A stretch of 64,000 bases of DNA. Source: Betaproteobacteria bacterium (lineage in GTDB: Bacteria; Pseudomonadota; Gammaproteobacteria; Burkholderiales; Casimicrobiaceae). The notes beneath the pieces are model-generated. The model saw nothing but the letters and a program-made list of their open reading frames with translations. It was not told the DNA's origin and made no database searches. Positions 1 through 10,387 of this stretch are shown in pieces (position 1 is the stretch's first letter; each line of letters opens with the position of its first letter). Made by a program: the position numbers and the translations under genes. The stretch spans positions 1-64,000 of the forward strand of contig JADIZG010000011.1 in assembly GCA_016704895.1 (NCBI GenBank), read 5' to 3'.

Positions 1-1
1 A

Positions 2-2301
2 ACCGATGACGCCCCACCGCCCCCTTCCGACCGCCAGCGCGGCGCATCTCCCGTCGCCGTCCTGGTCATCGTCGGCACCGTGCTCGCGCTCGTCGGCGTC
101 GAGTTCTTCGCGCTGTGGAAGTACGGGCGCGTCGGATCGCCGCCCGCGCAGGTCGCCACCGCGCCTGCCCCGTCCGCCGACTCCCGGCACGCCGCCCGCC
201 CCGGCGCCGGTCGAGCTGCCCGTGCCCGAAGGCTGGCTCGACTCGCCCGCCAACGAGCATCGTCGGCACGGAAGCTGTCGCTCGCGGGCTGGGCGCTCGC
301 GAAGGACGGCATCGCGCGCGTCGAGGTCCGCGTCGGCGACCCGCGTGCCCAGGCGCGCTTCGGCCTGCCGCGCGAGGACGTCGCGAAGGAGAAGCCCGGC
401 TTCCCCGACAAGCGAACGGCGGCTTCACGTTCGAGGCGACTTCGCCGACCTGCCGCCGATGCGCCACGACGTCGTCGTCGTCGCCGTCGCGAAGAACGGA
501 CGCGAGTCGGTGATCGCGCGCCGCAGCCTGATCCCGCCGGCGGCGATGACGCAGTGGAAGGCGCTTCTCGACGAGCGGCCCGCGCTCGCCTCGCGAACGT
601 TCTATTTCCTGATGATGACGTCGGGCGTGACGCTCGGGGGTGCTGACGAGATCAGGGAGCAGTACGTCGACTACGTGTCGCGCACGCAACGCGTCGGCAT
701 GGCGTTCCCCTCCTCTACATGCGCACGACGAAGGCAGGAACCGCGACTGGGCCTTCGATCCCGGATTTCGACGTCAAGGGATCGAAGTGCGGGAGCCACG
801 TGGTCGCCGAGGACACGCTCGCCGGCGTGATGCGATTCGCGGTCGAGAAGCGCGTCCCGGTGCAGTTCATCCTGAACGGCGGCATCTGGGGCGACGCGCC
901 GTGCGCCGCGCCCGACTGGGACCTGACCGACCACCTCGAGCAGGACGTGGCCAACAACCAGTGGGACCACCGGAACGAGGTGCATCCCGACGACCTCATG
1001 AAGAACGTGCCCGGCTCGATGCCCGGCCCGCAGCTCGGCCGCTCGCTCACCTACCACGTCCACGCTGCGAAGGTGCGCGCGTACAAGAAGCGCAATCTGC
1101 AGGCGGCAGCGCGCAGGATCGCCGACTTCGGCCGGCAGCATCCGGACTTGCTGGTCGGCGTGACGCTCGACGCGGATACGTACATGAACCCGTTCCTGGG
1201 CGGCGGCTACCGTTTCGACTACAACCCCGGCATGCTCCGGCAGTTCCGCGAGTGGCTGCGCAGGACCGGTCCCTACGCGGGCAAAGGGGCCGACGGCGCC
1301 CCGACCTTCGCTCGTTCCGGCGACCGGATCCGATGACGCTGGCCCAGGTTAATGCGCTGGCGGGCAAGTCCTGGACGTCGTGGGACGAGGTGGACCCGCC
1401 GCGCGAGTTGGTCGGCGTGAACAGCCTCGCCATTCCGCCGGGCGCGACACCGTTCTGGGAGGACAAGTGGTACCTGGAATGGGACGCCTTCCGCAAGCAC
1501 ATCGTGCATCTCCATTACGTCGAGCTCGCGGACTGGGTCCACGCCGCGGGCATTCCCGCCGACCGCATCTTCACCGCCCAGGCGTTCACGGCGCCCGATC
1601 CAGGCCTGCGGCCGGTCTCGATCAACCTGAGGGGCTGGTCGCCCGATTACGATTCGGCCGGCGTGTCGATCGAAGGATCGGTGCCCCGCGTGGGCCACCT
1701 GGGCACGATCATGTACGGCCTGTCCGCACAGGACTACCACGGCATGGCGAACGGCCGCGGCGTCTACAGCAACATCGCGCGATTCGACGAGGGATGGGCG
1801 ATCGTGGAGTTCAACGCGACGGACCTCAAGATGCCGAAACGGAAGCCCGACTACGAGGCGTCGTATCGCACCTTCCGCAGCATCTTCAACTTCGACGGCC
1901 GGCAGATCGCGGTGATGGCGTGGAACGGCTCGAACGGGCTGTTCGAGAACCACCCCGACTACCTGCCGTTCACCGCGTTCCGGAACACGCAGTCCGAGTA
2001 TGCGATGCGCGATGCCATGGTTGCGAAGGCTGACCTTCCGCGCGGCTCGCGCATCTGGTCGTTCGGCTCGACCCGGTTCTCGACCGACGACGGCTGGACG
2101 ACCTCGCGCGCGACGTTGAACGAGGGCTACGGCCACATCGCTGTGGCGCCCGATCGCGGCGTCGTGGAACTGGTTTCGCCGCCCGACCAAGTAATCAGGC
2201 CCAAGCGCATCGACCTCGCGGTCGTGCGCGCGTGGTCGGAGCCCAGGCCCACCGTCCATCGCGGTCCATGCGCGCACGGCGCCCGATGCGCCATGGCGTG
2301 A
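2..2301 (+). pseudogene. Membrane-anchored TIM-barrel-like (glycosidase-like) protein, multiply frameshifted, 5' truncated
   Basis: The reading frame is open from the left edge, so the true start lies outside. It begins with a Pro-rich cytoplasmic tail and one hydrophobic segment (about bases 50-120), followed by a Pro/Ala linker. The protein then jumps between all three frames at least five times before about base 720, and again near 1330. The best segments are 719-1330 (with QFILNGGIWGD and FDYNPGMLRQFREWL) and 1330-2301 (IMYGLSAQDYHGMANG, IAVMAWNGSNGLFENHP). Their aromatic- and Asp/Asn-rich beta-alpha character resembles an extracellular glycoside hydrolase barrel, but I do not recognise the family. 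The C-terminus may run past 2301 in another frame towards 2560. Either a decayed gene or a poorly sequenced contig end; the second fits the indels seen elsewhere. Confidence 0.55.
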
Positions 2302-2566
2302 AGTGGGTCGGTCGAGCGGCGCCGAGCGCGTGCCGCTCGCCTGGCCCGTCGAGTGGCGCGACGCGATCGTCACGCAGGTGAAGTTCAGACTGGACCTACG
2401 CGCCGGACACGGCGGGCGCCGCGCGTCGACCGGCTGCTTCTCTACCCAGGGCCGACCGCGCCGCACCGGCGGCGGCAGGCGTCCCGCGCCCGCGAGGATC
2501 GACGTCGCGCGGCGGCGCTGCGTCGACGTCGCGTTGCCCCTCGGACGGGCCCCTCCGGGCCGGCGA

Positions 2567-3946
2567 CTACCGCTCGTCGGACTTGATCTCGACGTAGGCG
2601 CGGTCGCGCGTCTGCCGGATGAACTCCTGGAACTGCTCGTCCGCCTTGCGCTGGCGCAGCGCGACCCGCGCCTGGTCGCGCTGGCGATCCTTCGAGACGT
2701 CCTGCTCGCGGCGTTCCAGCACCTCGATCAGGTGCCAGCCGAACGGCGAGCGCACGGGCTGCGAGACGTCGTTGACCTTGAGCCGGTCCATCGCCACCTG
2801 GAAGTCGGGCACGAGGTCGCCGGCGCTGACCCAGCCCAGGTCGCCGCCCTTCGCGGACGACGCATCCTCGGAGTTCACGCGCGCCTGGTCCTCGAACTTC
2901 GCGCCGGCCTCGATGCGCTCGCGGACGCGGTCGATCTTCGCCTTCGCCTCGACGTCCGAGGTGAGCTCGCTCACCTTGATCAGGATGTGGCGCACGTGCG
3001 TCTGCTGCACGACCGAGGGCTGGTTGCGGCCGCGCTCGTCGACGATCGTCACGATGTGGAAGCCGGCCGGACTGCGCAGCACGCCGGACACCTGGCCCTT
3101 CTTCATCGCGCGCACCGTGTCGACGAAGATCGAGGGCATCCGCGCCGGCGTCCGCCAGCCCAGGCTGCCGCCCTGCTGGGCATCGGGCGCATCCGACCAC
3201 GTCGCGGCAACCTGGGCGAAGGCCTGACCCGACTTCACCTTGGCAAGCGCTTCGTCGGCACGGGCGCGCCGCTGCTCGATCTGCTCGGGCGAGCTCTGCT
3301 CGGGCACGCGCACCAGGATGTGCGCGAGCATGTACTCGCTCTCGCCGCCCGCCTGCAGGTTCACCGTCGCGAGGTAGTTGTCGACCTCGGCGTCGGAGAT
3401 GAAGATCTTGCTGTCGATCTCGCGCTCGCGCATCCGCTGGATCGTGATCTCGCGGCGGACGTCCTCGCGGTACTTGGCGAACGGAATGCCTTCGCGCTCG
3501 AGCACCTTGCGGAACTCGTCGGGCGGCATCTTGTTCTCCTGCGCGATGCGCAGGATCGTGCGCTCGACGGTCGTGTCGTCGACGCGGATGCCGGTCTCCT
3601 TCGCGTACTGCATGAGCGCCCGCTCGGTGATGAGCCGGTCGAGGACCTGCCTGTCCAGCACGTCGGGCGACGGCGGCTGCAGGCGCGACTCGCGCAGCTG
3701 CTGCACGAGGATCCGCTTCTGCTCGTTCATCTCGTAGAGCGTGAGCGCCTCGTTGTTGACGACGGCGACGACGCGGTCGAGCGTGACGGGCGCGCCCGGC
3801 GACACCGCCGCGGGCGCCGCGGGGCGCTGCGCTCCCGGGGGCAGCGGACGGGGGCCTGCGGCCGCCTGGGCGAACGCGCCGGCCGCGAACCCCGCGCAGG
3901 CGAGGGCGCAGACGGCGGCGACGGAAACGCGGCGAATCCTCGTCAT
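2567..3946 (-). CDS. surA: Periplasmic peptidyl-prolyl isomerase/chaperone SurA
   Basis: 459 aa, slightly longer than E. coli SurA (428). SurA escorts unfolded outer-membrane proteins, including LptD, across the periplasm. An N-terminal signal peptide (VCALACAGFAAGAFAQ) is followed by a Pro/Ala linker, the SurA N-terminal chaperone domain (starts near VVAVVNNEALTLYEMN) and two parvulin domains (around LAHILVRVPEQ and VRHILIKVSE, each with a GGDLGW or GGSLGW motif). The ATG lies 8 bases after the lptD stop, so the two form an operon, as in many proteobacteria. The usual downstream pdxA and rsmA are absent; the broken gene at the left edge sits there instead. Confidence 0.95.
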   Translation of the reverse strand: MTRIRRVSVAAVCALACAGFAAGAFAQAAAGPRPLPPGAQRPAAPAAVSPGAPVTLDRVVAVVNNEALTLYEMNEQKRILVQQLRESRLQPPSPDVLDRQVLDRLITERALMQYAKETGIRVDDTTVERTILRIAQENKMPPDEFRKVLEREGIPFAKYREDVRREITIQRMREREIDSKIFISDAEVDNYLATVNLQAGGESEYMLAHILVRVPEQSSPEQIEQRRARADEALAKVKSGQAFAQVAATWSDAPDAQQGGSLGWRTPARMPSIFVDTVRAMKKGQVSGVLRSPAGFHIVTIVDERGRNQPSVVQQTHVRHILIKVSELTSDVEAKAKIDRVRERIEAGAKFEDQARVNSEDASSAKGGDLGWVSAGDLVPDFQVAMDRLKVNDVSQPVRSPFGWHLIEVLERREQDVSKDRQRDQARVALRQRKADEQFQEFIRQTRDRAYVEIKSDER

Positions 3947-3954
3947 CGGGGTCC

Positions 3955-6330
3955 TCAGAATTCGGGCAGCGGGTCGCCGCTGCGATCGCGCTGCCTGAGC
4001 GACGGGTCGTTGGCGGACACGTAGCCCGGCACGCTGCGACGGAGCAGGTCGAGCGGACTCGTCCCCACCCGCGCCAGACCGTTCAGCTCGAGCTGGATGA
4101 AGAACGACGTGTTGGTCTGGTCGACCGTCGTCGCGAGCCGGTGCAGCACGGCGCGCAGGGTCCAGCAGTCGCCATTGTACTCGACGCCCGCGAGGGCCTC
4201 CAGGACCTTGCTGTCGACGATCGAGTAGTTGTAGCGGCCGAGCAGCGTCCACTGCGCGTTGACCGGCCACTGCGCCGCGAGGTCGATCTGCTGGATCTCC
4301 GAGTCCTCGCCGGTCGGGTTGACGAGCTGGCGCGTGTAGCGGTAGCTCGCGAACAGCGCGCGGCCCGGCGATGGCGTGTAGCGCGCCGCCACGTTGAAGC
4401 GCTCGTTCTGGCCGGAGTCCAGGTTCTGCTGCACGAGGCCGGCGACCGTCCACGCGTCCGAGATCCGCCCCTCGACCGCGAGCAGGATGTCCGAGCTCGA
4501 CGCGGAGCGGGGCACCTCGTTCAGCGTCACGCGCTGGGCCTCGAAGTAGAAGCGCTGCGCGAGCGCGACGCGCAGCCGCTCGGCGCCGGTCCCCGGCTGC
4601 AGCAGCCGCGACGCCACGCCGATCGTGAGCTGGTTCGCGTCTCCGACGCGGTCGTTGCCGAGGTAGCGGTTCTCGGTGAAGAGCTGCCCGAAGTTGTAGT
4701 CGTCGATCGCGCTGTCGAACACGGGGAGCGCGTTCTGCTCGTGGTACGGGATGTAGACGTAGTAGGCGCGCGGCTCCAGCGTGTGCGTGAACGTCGTGCC
4801 GAACAGCGTCCAGTCGCGCTCGAACACGAGGCCCGCGTCGACGCTCGTGATCGGGATCGCGAGGCTCGGGTTGCCGTCGTCGCCGACGGACTGGTCGAGG
4901 TCGTAGCGCCGCAGGTGCACGCCGGTGCGCGCGGCGAAGAACCAGCCCGGCGTGCCGCGCTTGAAGGCGACCTGCGGGTAGAGGACGGCGCGCGAGCCCT
5001 CGGTGAGCGTGTCGGACCGGAAGCGCGAGTACTCGCCGAACCCGGAGAACGTCAGCCCCGCCCAGTCGGTCTCCGCGAGCGTGCCGATCACCTGCGGGAG
5101 CCGGTTGTACGGCGGGACGACCGGCGCGCTCGGATCCTGCAGCGTCTGGAACGACTGCACGCGCGCGAGCAGGCTCCACGGCCCGTTCACGTAGGAGACG
5201 CCCGCCTCGCGCGGCAGCGTGGTCTGCGAGGTGATCGCGATGCGGTCGGCGAGGTCGGCGAAGTACTTGTCGTCCGAGACCTTGTTGAGGTCGACGTAGG
5301 CGCCCAGCCCCGGGACGCCGAGCTGCTGCTGGTGCCGCCACACGAACGCGTAGCGGTCCTCGCCGGTCTGCCGGTCGTTGGGCAGGTACTGCATGTCCGC
5401 TTCGCCGCCGTTCTGCCAGAGGTCGCTGCCGAACAGGTAGCGGAACTGCCCGCCGAGCTGCAGCCCGCGCTTGCTCATGAAGCGCGGCGTGACCGTCGCG
5501 TCGTAGTTCGGCGCGAGGTTGAAGTAGTACGGCAGCGAGAGCTCGACGCCGCGCGCCCCCGACGAGCCGGCGGTCGGGACCAGGAAGCCGCTCTTGCGCT
5601 CGTTCGACAGCGGGAAATCGACCCACGGCGAGTAGAAGATCGGCGCGCCGAAGAAGCGCACCGTCGCGTCCCGCGCCGTGCCGACCTGCCGCCCGGTGTC
5701 GAGTTCCAGCGCGCGCGTCTCGAGGTACCAGTCGTCGCGCGGCGCCACGCAGGTCGTGTAGCGCCCGTCGGTGACCTCGTAGCGGTCGGCGCCGGCGAAC
5801 ACGATCTTCGACGCATCGCCGCGCGCGCCGGAGTCGCCGATCTGGAACGTCGGCGAGTCGAACACGCCCGACTGCGTGGGACGGTGGTAGACGACCTCGG
5901 GTCCGATGATCCAGTCGTTCCCCTTGCGCAGCACGACGTTGCCGGTCGCGTGCACCTCGTCGCGAACGAGGTCGTAGGCGATGCGGTCGGCGAGCACGGT
6001 CTCGCGGTGCGTGCGCAGCTCGACGCGTCCCTCCGCCGACACCCGCCTGTCGGCCAGGCCCTCGAGCCGGTCGGCGCGCAGGAACAGGGCGCCGCGCTCG
6101 GCATCGTCCTCGGCGCCGATCGACGGGCGCTGGGGTCGCACCGACGAGCCCGGCGCCGCGGGCTTCGCGGACGGCACGATCGGCGCGAGCTCCCGCGCGA
6201 GCCTGAGCGCGAGCGTCGGCTCGGCCGCGTCGGCACGCTGCGCGCACGCAGGCGCCGCGAGCGTCGCGGCGAGCGCCGCCGCGACGGCGGCAGCCACGGC
6301 GCGCGGGACGATCCGGCGGGACAGGTCCAA
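3955..6330 (-). CDS. lptD: LPS-assembly outer-membrane protein LptD
   Basis: 791 aa, the usual length. With LptE it forms the outer-membrane translocon that inserts LPS into the outer leaflet. Signal peptide to about residue 30, then an OstA/LptA-like jellyroll (ADRLEGLADRRVSAEGRVEL, VVLRKGNDWIIGPEV), then the beta-barrel region ending in aromatic-rich strands. Disulfide candidates are Cys about 194 (RYTTCVAPRDDWY) and a single Cys about 722 (YNGDCWTLR); E. coli has a Cys pair at the second place. Cys29 falls in the predicted signal peptide, so the disulfide network seems reduced. First gene of lptD-surA, divergent from amgK across a 146-bp region with a symmetric promoter-like palindrome. 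Confidence 0.95.
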   Translation of the reverse strand: MDLSRRIVPRAVAAAVAAALAATLAAPACAQRADAAEPTLALRLARELAPIVPSAKPAAPGSSVRPQRPSIGAEDDAERGALFLRADRLEGLADRRVSAEGRVELRTHRETVLADRIAYDLVRDEVHATGNVVLRKGNDWIIGPEVVYHRPTQSGVFDSPTFQIGDSGARGDASKIVFAGADRYEVTDGRYTTCVAPRDDWYLETRALELDTGRQVGTARDATVRFFGAPIFYSPWVDFPLSNERKSGFLVPTAGSSGARGVELSLPYYFNLAPNYDATVTPRFMSKRGLQLGGQFRYLFGSDLWQNGGEADMQYLPNDRQTGEDRYAFVWRHQQQLGVPGLGAYVDLNKVSDDKYFADLADRIAITSQTTLPREAGVSYVNGPWSLLARVQSFQTLQDPSAPVVPPYNRLPQVIGTLAETDWAGLTFSGFGEYSRFRSDTLTEGSRAVLYPQVAFKRGTPGWFFAARTGVHLRRYDLDQSVGDDGNPSLAIPITSVDAGLVFERDWTLFGTTFTHTLEPRAYYVYIPYHEQNALPVFDSAIDDYNFGQLFTENRYLGNDRVGDANQLTIGVASRLLQPGTGAERLRVALAQRFYFEAQRVTLNEVPRSASSSDILLAVEGRISDAWTVAGLVQQNLDSGQNERFNVAARYTPSPGRALFASYRYTRQLVNPTGEDSEIQQIDLAAQWPVNAQWTLLGRYNYSIVDSKVLEALAGVEYNGDCWTLRAVLHRLATTVDQTNTSFFIQLELNGLARVGTSPLDLLRRSVPGYVSANDPSLRQRDRSGDPLPEF

Positions 6331-6355
6331 GGGGAGAAGTGGGACGGCGGTTTGC

Positions 6356-6372
6356 TAGAATGGGCCATTCTA
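6356..6372. promoter_or_regulatory. Symmetric bidirectional -10-like palindrome between lptD and amgK
   Basis: The 17 bases form a perfect inverted repeat, TAGAATGG-G-CCATTCTA, so a TAGAAT -10-like hexamer is read on both strands. It lies 26 bases upstream of the lptD ATG on the minus strand and 104 bases upstream of the amgK ATG on the plus strand. No clear -35 hexamer is visible for either direction. Inferred to be a shared divergent promoter or an operator over it. Confidence 0.45.
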
Positions 6373-6476
6373 CCGAAGCCGTTCGCGATTCCTCGCGCCC
6401 CCTGCCGACGCTCGCGCCGGTTCCGCTCACGCCGCGTTCCCGCCGTCTCCCCGCCGCCTGACGGCCGCGCCGAACG

Positions 6477-7528
6477 ATGACCACCGAAGACCGCTACGCG
6501 TTGCTCGAGTCGTGGCTCGCGTCCGTGCTCCCCGGCTCGGAATTCGGCCTGGCGCCCGCGTCGTCCGACGCGAGCTTCCGCCGCTACTTCCGCCTGACGC
6601 TCGAGCGCGAGGCGCACGGCGCGCGCACGCTGATCGCGATGGACGCGCCGCCGCCGATGGAGGACTGCCGCCCGTTCGTGCACGTCGCGGCGCTGCTCGC
6701 CGACGCGGGCGTCCATGCGCCGCGCGTGCTGGCGCAGGACCTCGGGCGCGGGTTCCTGCTCCTCACCGACCTCGGCACGACGACCTACCTCGACGCCCTG
6801 GACCGCGGGCGGCCGCAAGGGGCACCGCCGGGAAGACGCCCGACCGAGCGGATGCGCTCTACCTCGACGCGATCGACGCGCTCGTCCGGTGGCAGGCCGC
6901 CTCGCGCGAAGGCGAGCTGCCGCCCTACGACGAGGCGCTGCTGCGCCGCGAGCTGGACCTCTTCCCCGACTGGTACCTCGCGAAGCACCTGGGCCTCGAG
7001 GTCGACGCCGAGATGCGCGAGACGCTCGAGCGCACGTTCGCGCTCGTGCTCGCGAACAACCTCGGGCAACCCCGCGTCTACGTGCACCGCGACTACCACT
7101 CGCGCAACCTGATGGTGTCCGATCCGAACCCGGGCGTCCTCGACTTCCAGGACGCCGTGCACGGGCCGATCACCTACGACCTCGTCTCGCTGCTGCGCGA
7201 CGCGTACGTCGCCTGGGACGAGGAGCGCCAGATCGACTGGGCGGTGCGCTACTGGGAGCGCGCGCGCAAGGCGCGCCTGCCGGTCGACGCCGACTTCGGC
7301 GCGTTCTGGCGCGACGTCGAGTGGATGGGCGTGCAGCGGCAGCTCAAGGTGCTCGGCATCTTCGCGCGCCTCTCGCACCGCGACGGCAAGGACGGCTACC
7401 TCGCCGACATGCCATGCGTGATGGCGTACCTGCGCGGCGCGTGCAGGCGCTATTCGGCGTTCGATCCGCTGGCCCGACTCCTCGACGCGATCGAGGGCCG
7501 GACGCCGGCCGCGGGCTACACGTTCTGA
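6477..7528 (+). CDS. amgK: N-acetylmuramate/N-acetylglucosamine 1-kinase AmgK (frameshifted)
   Basis: Sugar kinase of the aminoglycoside phosphotransferase fold, which phosphorylates MurNAc at C1 in the fosfomycin-bypassing cell-wall recycling route. The N-terminus is in one frame (MTTEDRYALLESWLASVLPG ... FLLLTDLGTTTYLDAL) and the rest, from about ADALYLDAIDALVRWQ, is in another; the switch falls between 6805 and 6850. Catalytic motifs are intact in the second part: the Brenner-type VYVHRDYHSRNLMV loop and the metal-binding GVLDFQDAVHGPITYDLVSL. The product would be about 350 aa. The next gene, murU, starts 2 bases after the stop, as in Pseudomonas and betaproteobacteria, so the break is probably a sequence error. 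Confidence 0.88.
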
Positions 7529-7530
7529 CG

Positions 7531-8274
7531 ATGGCGCGCGCCACCGCGATGATCCTCGCCGCGGGCCGCGGCGAGCGCCTGCGCCCGCTCACCGACGCGA
7601 TGCCCAAGCCCCTCCTCGAGGTCGCCGGCAAGCCGCTCGTCGTCCGCCAGATCGAGGCGCTCGCGCGCGCCGGCCACCGCGACGTCGCGATCAACGCCTC
7701 GTGGCTCGCGCAGAAGCTCGTCGACGCGCTCGGCGACGGCCATGCGTTCGGCGTGCGGCTGCACTGGTCGATCGAGCCGGAGCCGCTCGAGACCGCAGGC
7801 GGCATCGCGACGGCGCGTCCGCTCCTCGCGGACGGGCCGGTGCTGATCGTCTCGGGCGACATCTGGACCACGTACGACTACGCGTCGCTCGATCGTCACC
7901 GGCCCGGCATCTCGATGGCGCGGGGCCGCGCGGCTCACCTCGTGATGGTCGCCAATCCCCCCTACCATCCGCAGGGGGATTTTTCGCTTGCCGACGCACC
8001 CGCGCCCGACGGCGCCGGCCTGCAGGTGATGCCGCGGCAGACCGGGCACTTGCCGGACGGGCCTGCCAACCTCACCTACGGGAACATCGGCCTGTACGAC
8101 GCCGCACTGTTCGACGACCTGCCGCGCGGGGCCAGGCTCGCGCTCGCGCCCCTGCTGCTCGACTGGATCGGCCGCGGGTGGGTGACGGGCGAGTATCATT
8201 CGGGCCCCTGGGCCAACGTCGGCACCCCCGACGACCTGGCCGAGCTGGAGACGGCGCTCGCGAAACGCGCGTGA
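7531..8274 (+). CDS. murU: N-acetylmuramate alpha-1-phosphate uridylyltransferase MurU
   Basis: 247 aa nucleotidyltransferase. It converts MurNAc-1-P plus UTP to UDP-MurNAc, the second dedicated step of the AmgK/MurU recycling bypass. The N-terminal signature AAGRGERLRPLTDAMPKPLL gives the nucleotide-binding loop, and VSGDIWTTYDYASL holds the metal-binding Asp of the sugar-nucleotide pyrophosphorylase fold. GPWANVGTPDDLAEL near the C-terminus is typical of MurU. The ATG follows the amgK stop by 2 bases, implying translational coupling. Confidence 0.92.
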   Translation: MARATAMILAAGRGERLRPLTDAMPKPLLEVAGKPLVVRQIEALARAGHRDVAINASWLAQKLVDALGDGHAFGVRLHWSIEPEPLETAGGIATARPLLADGPVLIVSGDIWTTYDYASLDRHRPGISMARGRAAHLVMVANPPYHPQGDFSLADAPAPDGAGLQVMPRQTGHLPDGPANLTYGNIGLYDAALFDDLPRGARLALAPLLLDWIGRGWVTGEYHSGPWANVGTPDDLAELETALAKRA

Positions 8275-8323
8275 GGCCGGGAACGAAGCGCGCCGGATCC
8301 GGCGCCCCATCGAAGGAACTGGC

Positions 8324-10378
8324 ATGAACGACAATCCGCTGCTCGACGACTCGGGCCTCCCGCGCTTCGCCTCGATCCGCGCCGGGCACGTGACGCCGGC
8401 CGTCGACCGCATCCTCGCCGACGCGCGAGCGACCGTCGAGCGCGTCGCCACCGACCCGCGCGAGCCGTCGTGGGCGAGCGTCGCCGAGCCGCTCGCCGAC
8501 GCGCTCGAGCGGCTGCATCGCGCCTGGGGCGCGGTGCGCCACCTGAACGCGGTGGTGAACACGCCGGAACTGCGCGACGCGTACAACGGCAACCTCGGGA
8601 AGATCACGTCGTTCTACACCGACCTCGGGCAGGACGAGCGCCTCTACGCGAAGTACCGCGCGCTCGCCGCCTCCCGCGAGTTCGCGTCGCTCGACGCCGC
8701 GAGGCGCCGCGTGATCGAGAACGAGCTGCGCGACTTCCGGCTGTCCGGCGCGGAGCTTCCCGCGGCGGAAAAGGCGCGGTTCAAGGCGATCCAGGAAGAG
8801 CTCGCGTCGATCTCGGCGACGTTCGACGACCACGTGCTCGACGCGACGAACGACTACGCGCTCCACGTCACGGACGAGGCGCGGCTCGCGGGACTCCCGG
8901 CCGACGTGGTGACCGAGGCGCGCGAGAACGCGAAGGCCGACGGGCGCGACGGCTGGAAGCTCACGGTGCGCATGCCCTGCTTCCTGCCCGTGATGAAGTA
9001 CGCGCACGACCGGTCGCTCCGTGCCGAGCTGCACCGCGCGCACGTCACGCGCGCGTCCGACCTCGGCGCGAATCCGGAATGGGACAACGGCCCGCTGATC
9101 GAGCGCGTGCTCGCGCTGCGCCTCGAGGCGGCGCGCCTCCTCGGCTACCGGGACTTCGCCGAAGTCTCGCTCGTCCCGAAGATGGCGCGCGGCACCGCCG
9201 ACGTGCTCGCGTTCCTGCGCGACCTCGCGAAGCGCGCGAAGCCCTACGCCGAGCGCGACTACGTCGAGCTCTCCGCGTTCGCGCGCGACGAGCTCTCGAT
9301 CGCGACGCTCGAGCCCTGGGACGTCGCCTACGCGACCGAGAAGCTGCAGAACGCGCGCTACGCGTTCTCCGACGAGCTCGTGCGCCAGTACTTCCCCGAG
9401 GACAAGGTGCTCTCGGGGCTGTTCCGCGTCGTCGAGACGATCTACGGCGTGCACATCCGCGAGTCGAAGGCCGAGACCTGGCATCCGAGCGTCCGCTTCT
9501 TCGACATCGCGGACCGGACCGGCACGACGGTCGCGCAGTTCTACTTCGACAACTACGCGCGCGAACACAAGCAGGGCGGCGCGTGGATGGACGACGCGAT
9601 CAACCGCCGGCGCACGCCGTCGGGCGTGCAGATCCCGGTCGCCTACCTGACCTGCAACCTGCCTGCGCCGGTCGGTGGCAAGCCGGCGCTGTTCACGCAC
9701 GACGACGTGATCACCGTGTTCCACGAGTTCGGGCACGGGCTGCACCAGATGCTGACGCAGGTCGAGGTGTCCGGCGTGTCCGGCATCGAGGGCGTCGAGT
9801 GGGACGCGGTCGAGCTCCCCAGCCAGTTCATGGAGAACTTCTGCTGGGAGTGGGACGTGCTGAAGCACATGACCGCCCACGTCGACACCGGCCTCCCGCT
9901 CCCGCGCGAGCTCTACGACCGGATGATCGCGGCGAAGAACTTCCAGAGCGGGCTCGCGACGGTGCGCCAGCTCGAGCTCGGCCTGTTCGACATGCTCGTG
10001 CACAGCGACTACCTGCCTGGCGGCGGCGGCCGCTGCGCGTCGCCGCAGGCCGTGCTCGACGAGGTCCGCGCCGAGGTGCGCGTGGTCCCCTGCGCGCCCT
10101 ACGACCGCTTCATGCAGGCGTTCTCGCACATCTTCGCCGGCGGCTACGCGGCGGGCTACTACAGCTACAAGTGGGCCGAGGTGCTGTCCGCCGACGCCTA
10201 CAGCCTGTTCGAGGAGCTCGGCGTGCTGTCCCCCGAGGCCGGCAGGCGCTTCCGCGACGAGGTCCTCGCGCAGGGGGGCAGCCGTCCGGCGCTCGAGTCG
10301 TTCGTCGCCTTCCGCGGCCGGGAGCCCCAACTGGACGCGCTTCTGCGGCATAATGGGATGACAACGTCATTGGCCTGA
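8324..10378 (+). CDS. prlC: Oligopeptidase A (M3 family zinc metallopeptidase)
   Basis: 684 aa, matching OpdA/PrlC (680 in E. coli). A cytoplasmic zinc peptidase that degrades short peptides, including cleaved signal peptides. The HEFGH motif starts at about residue 467 (TVFHEFGHGLHQML), and the third zinc-ligand region lies in PSQFMENFCWEW. The C-terminal GYAAGYYSYKWAEVLSADAY is a strong M3A signature. The ATG is preceded by GAAGGAACTGGC, a good ribosome-binding site. It lies 49 bases after murU and may be transcribed with it. Confidence 0.95.
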   Translation: MNDNPLLDDSGLPRFASIRAGHVTPAVDRILADARATVERVATDPREPSWASVAEPLADALERLHRAWGAVRHLNAVVNTPELRDAYNGNLGKITSFYTDLGQDERLYAKYRALAASREFASLDAARRRVIENELRDFRLSGAELPAAEKARFKAIQEELASISATFDDHVLDATNDYALHVTDEARLAGLPADVVTEARENAKADGRDGWKLTVRMPCFLPVMKYAHDRSLRAELHRAHVTRASDLGANPEWDNGPLIERVLALRLEAARLLGYRDFAEVSLVPKMARGTADVLAFLRDLAKRAKPYAERDYVELSAFARDELSIATLEPWDVAYATEKLQNARYAFSDELVRQYFPEDKVLSGLFRVVETIYGVHIRESKAETWHPSVRFFDIADRTGTTVAQFYFDNYAREHKQGGAWMDDAINRRRTPSGVQIPVAYLTCNLPAPVGGKPALFTHDDVITVFHEFGHGLHQMLTQVEVSGVSGIEGVEWDAVELPSQFMENFCWEWDVLKHMTAHVDTGLPLPRELYDRMIAAKNFQSGLATVRQLELGLFDMLVHSDYLPGGGGRCASPQAVLDEVRAEVRVVPCAPYDRFMQAFSHIFAGGYAAGYYSYKWAEVLSADAYSLFEELGVLSPEAGRRFRDEVLAQGGSRPALESFVAFRGREPQLDALLRHNGMTTSLA

Positions 10379-10387
10379 GGGGGTTTC

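Noticed and set aside
4141..6480. Plus-strand frame opposite lptD
   Set aside because: Shadow frame with no domain pattern; lptD on the minus strand is complete with signal peptide and barrel.
8072..10351. Long open frame on the minus strand opposite oligopeptidase A
   Set aside because: Arg/Val/Leu-rich antisense frame caused by GC-rich third positions; no motif, while the plus strand encodes a complete M3 peptidase.
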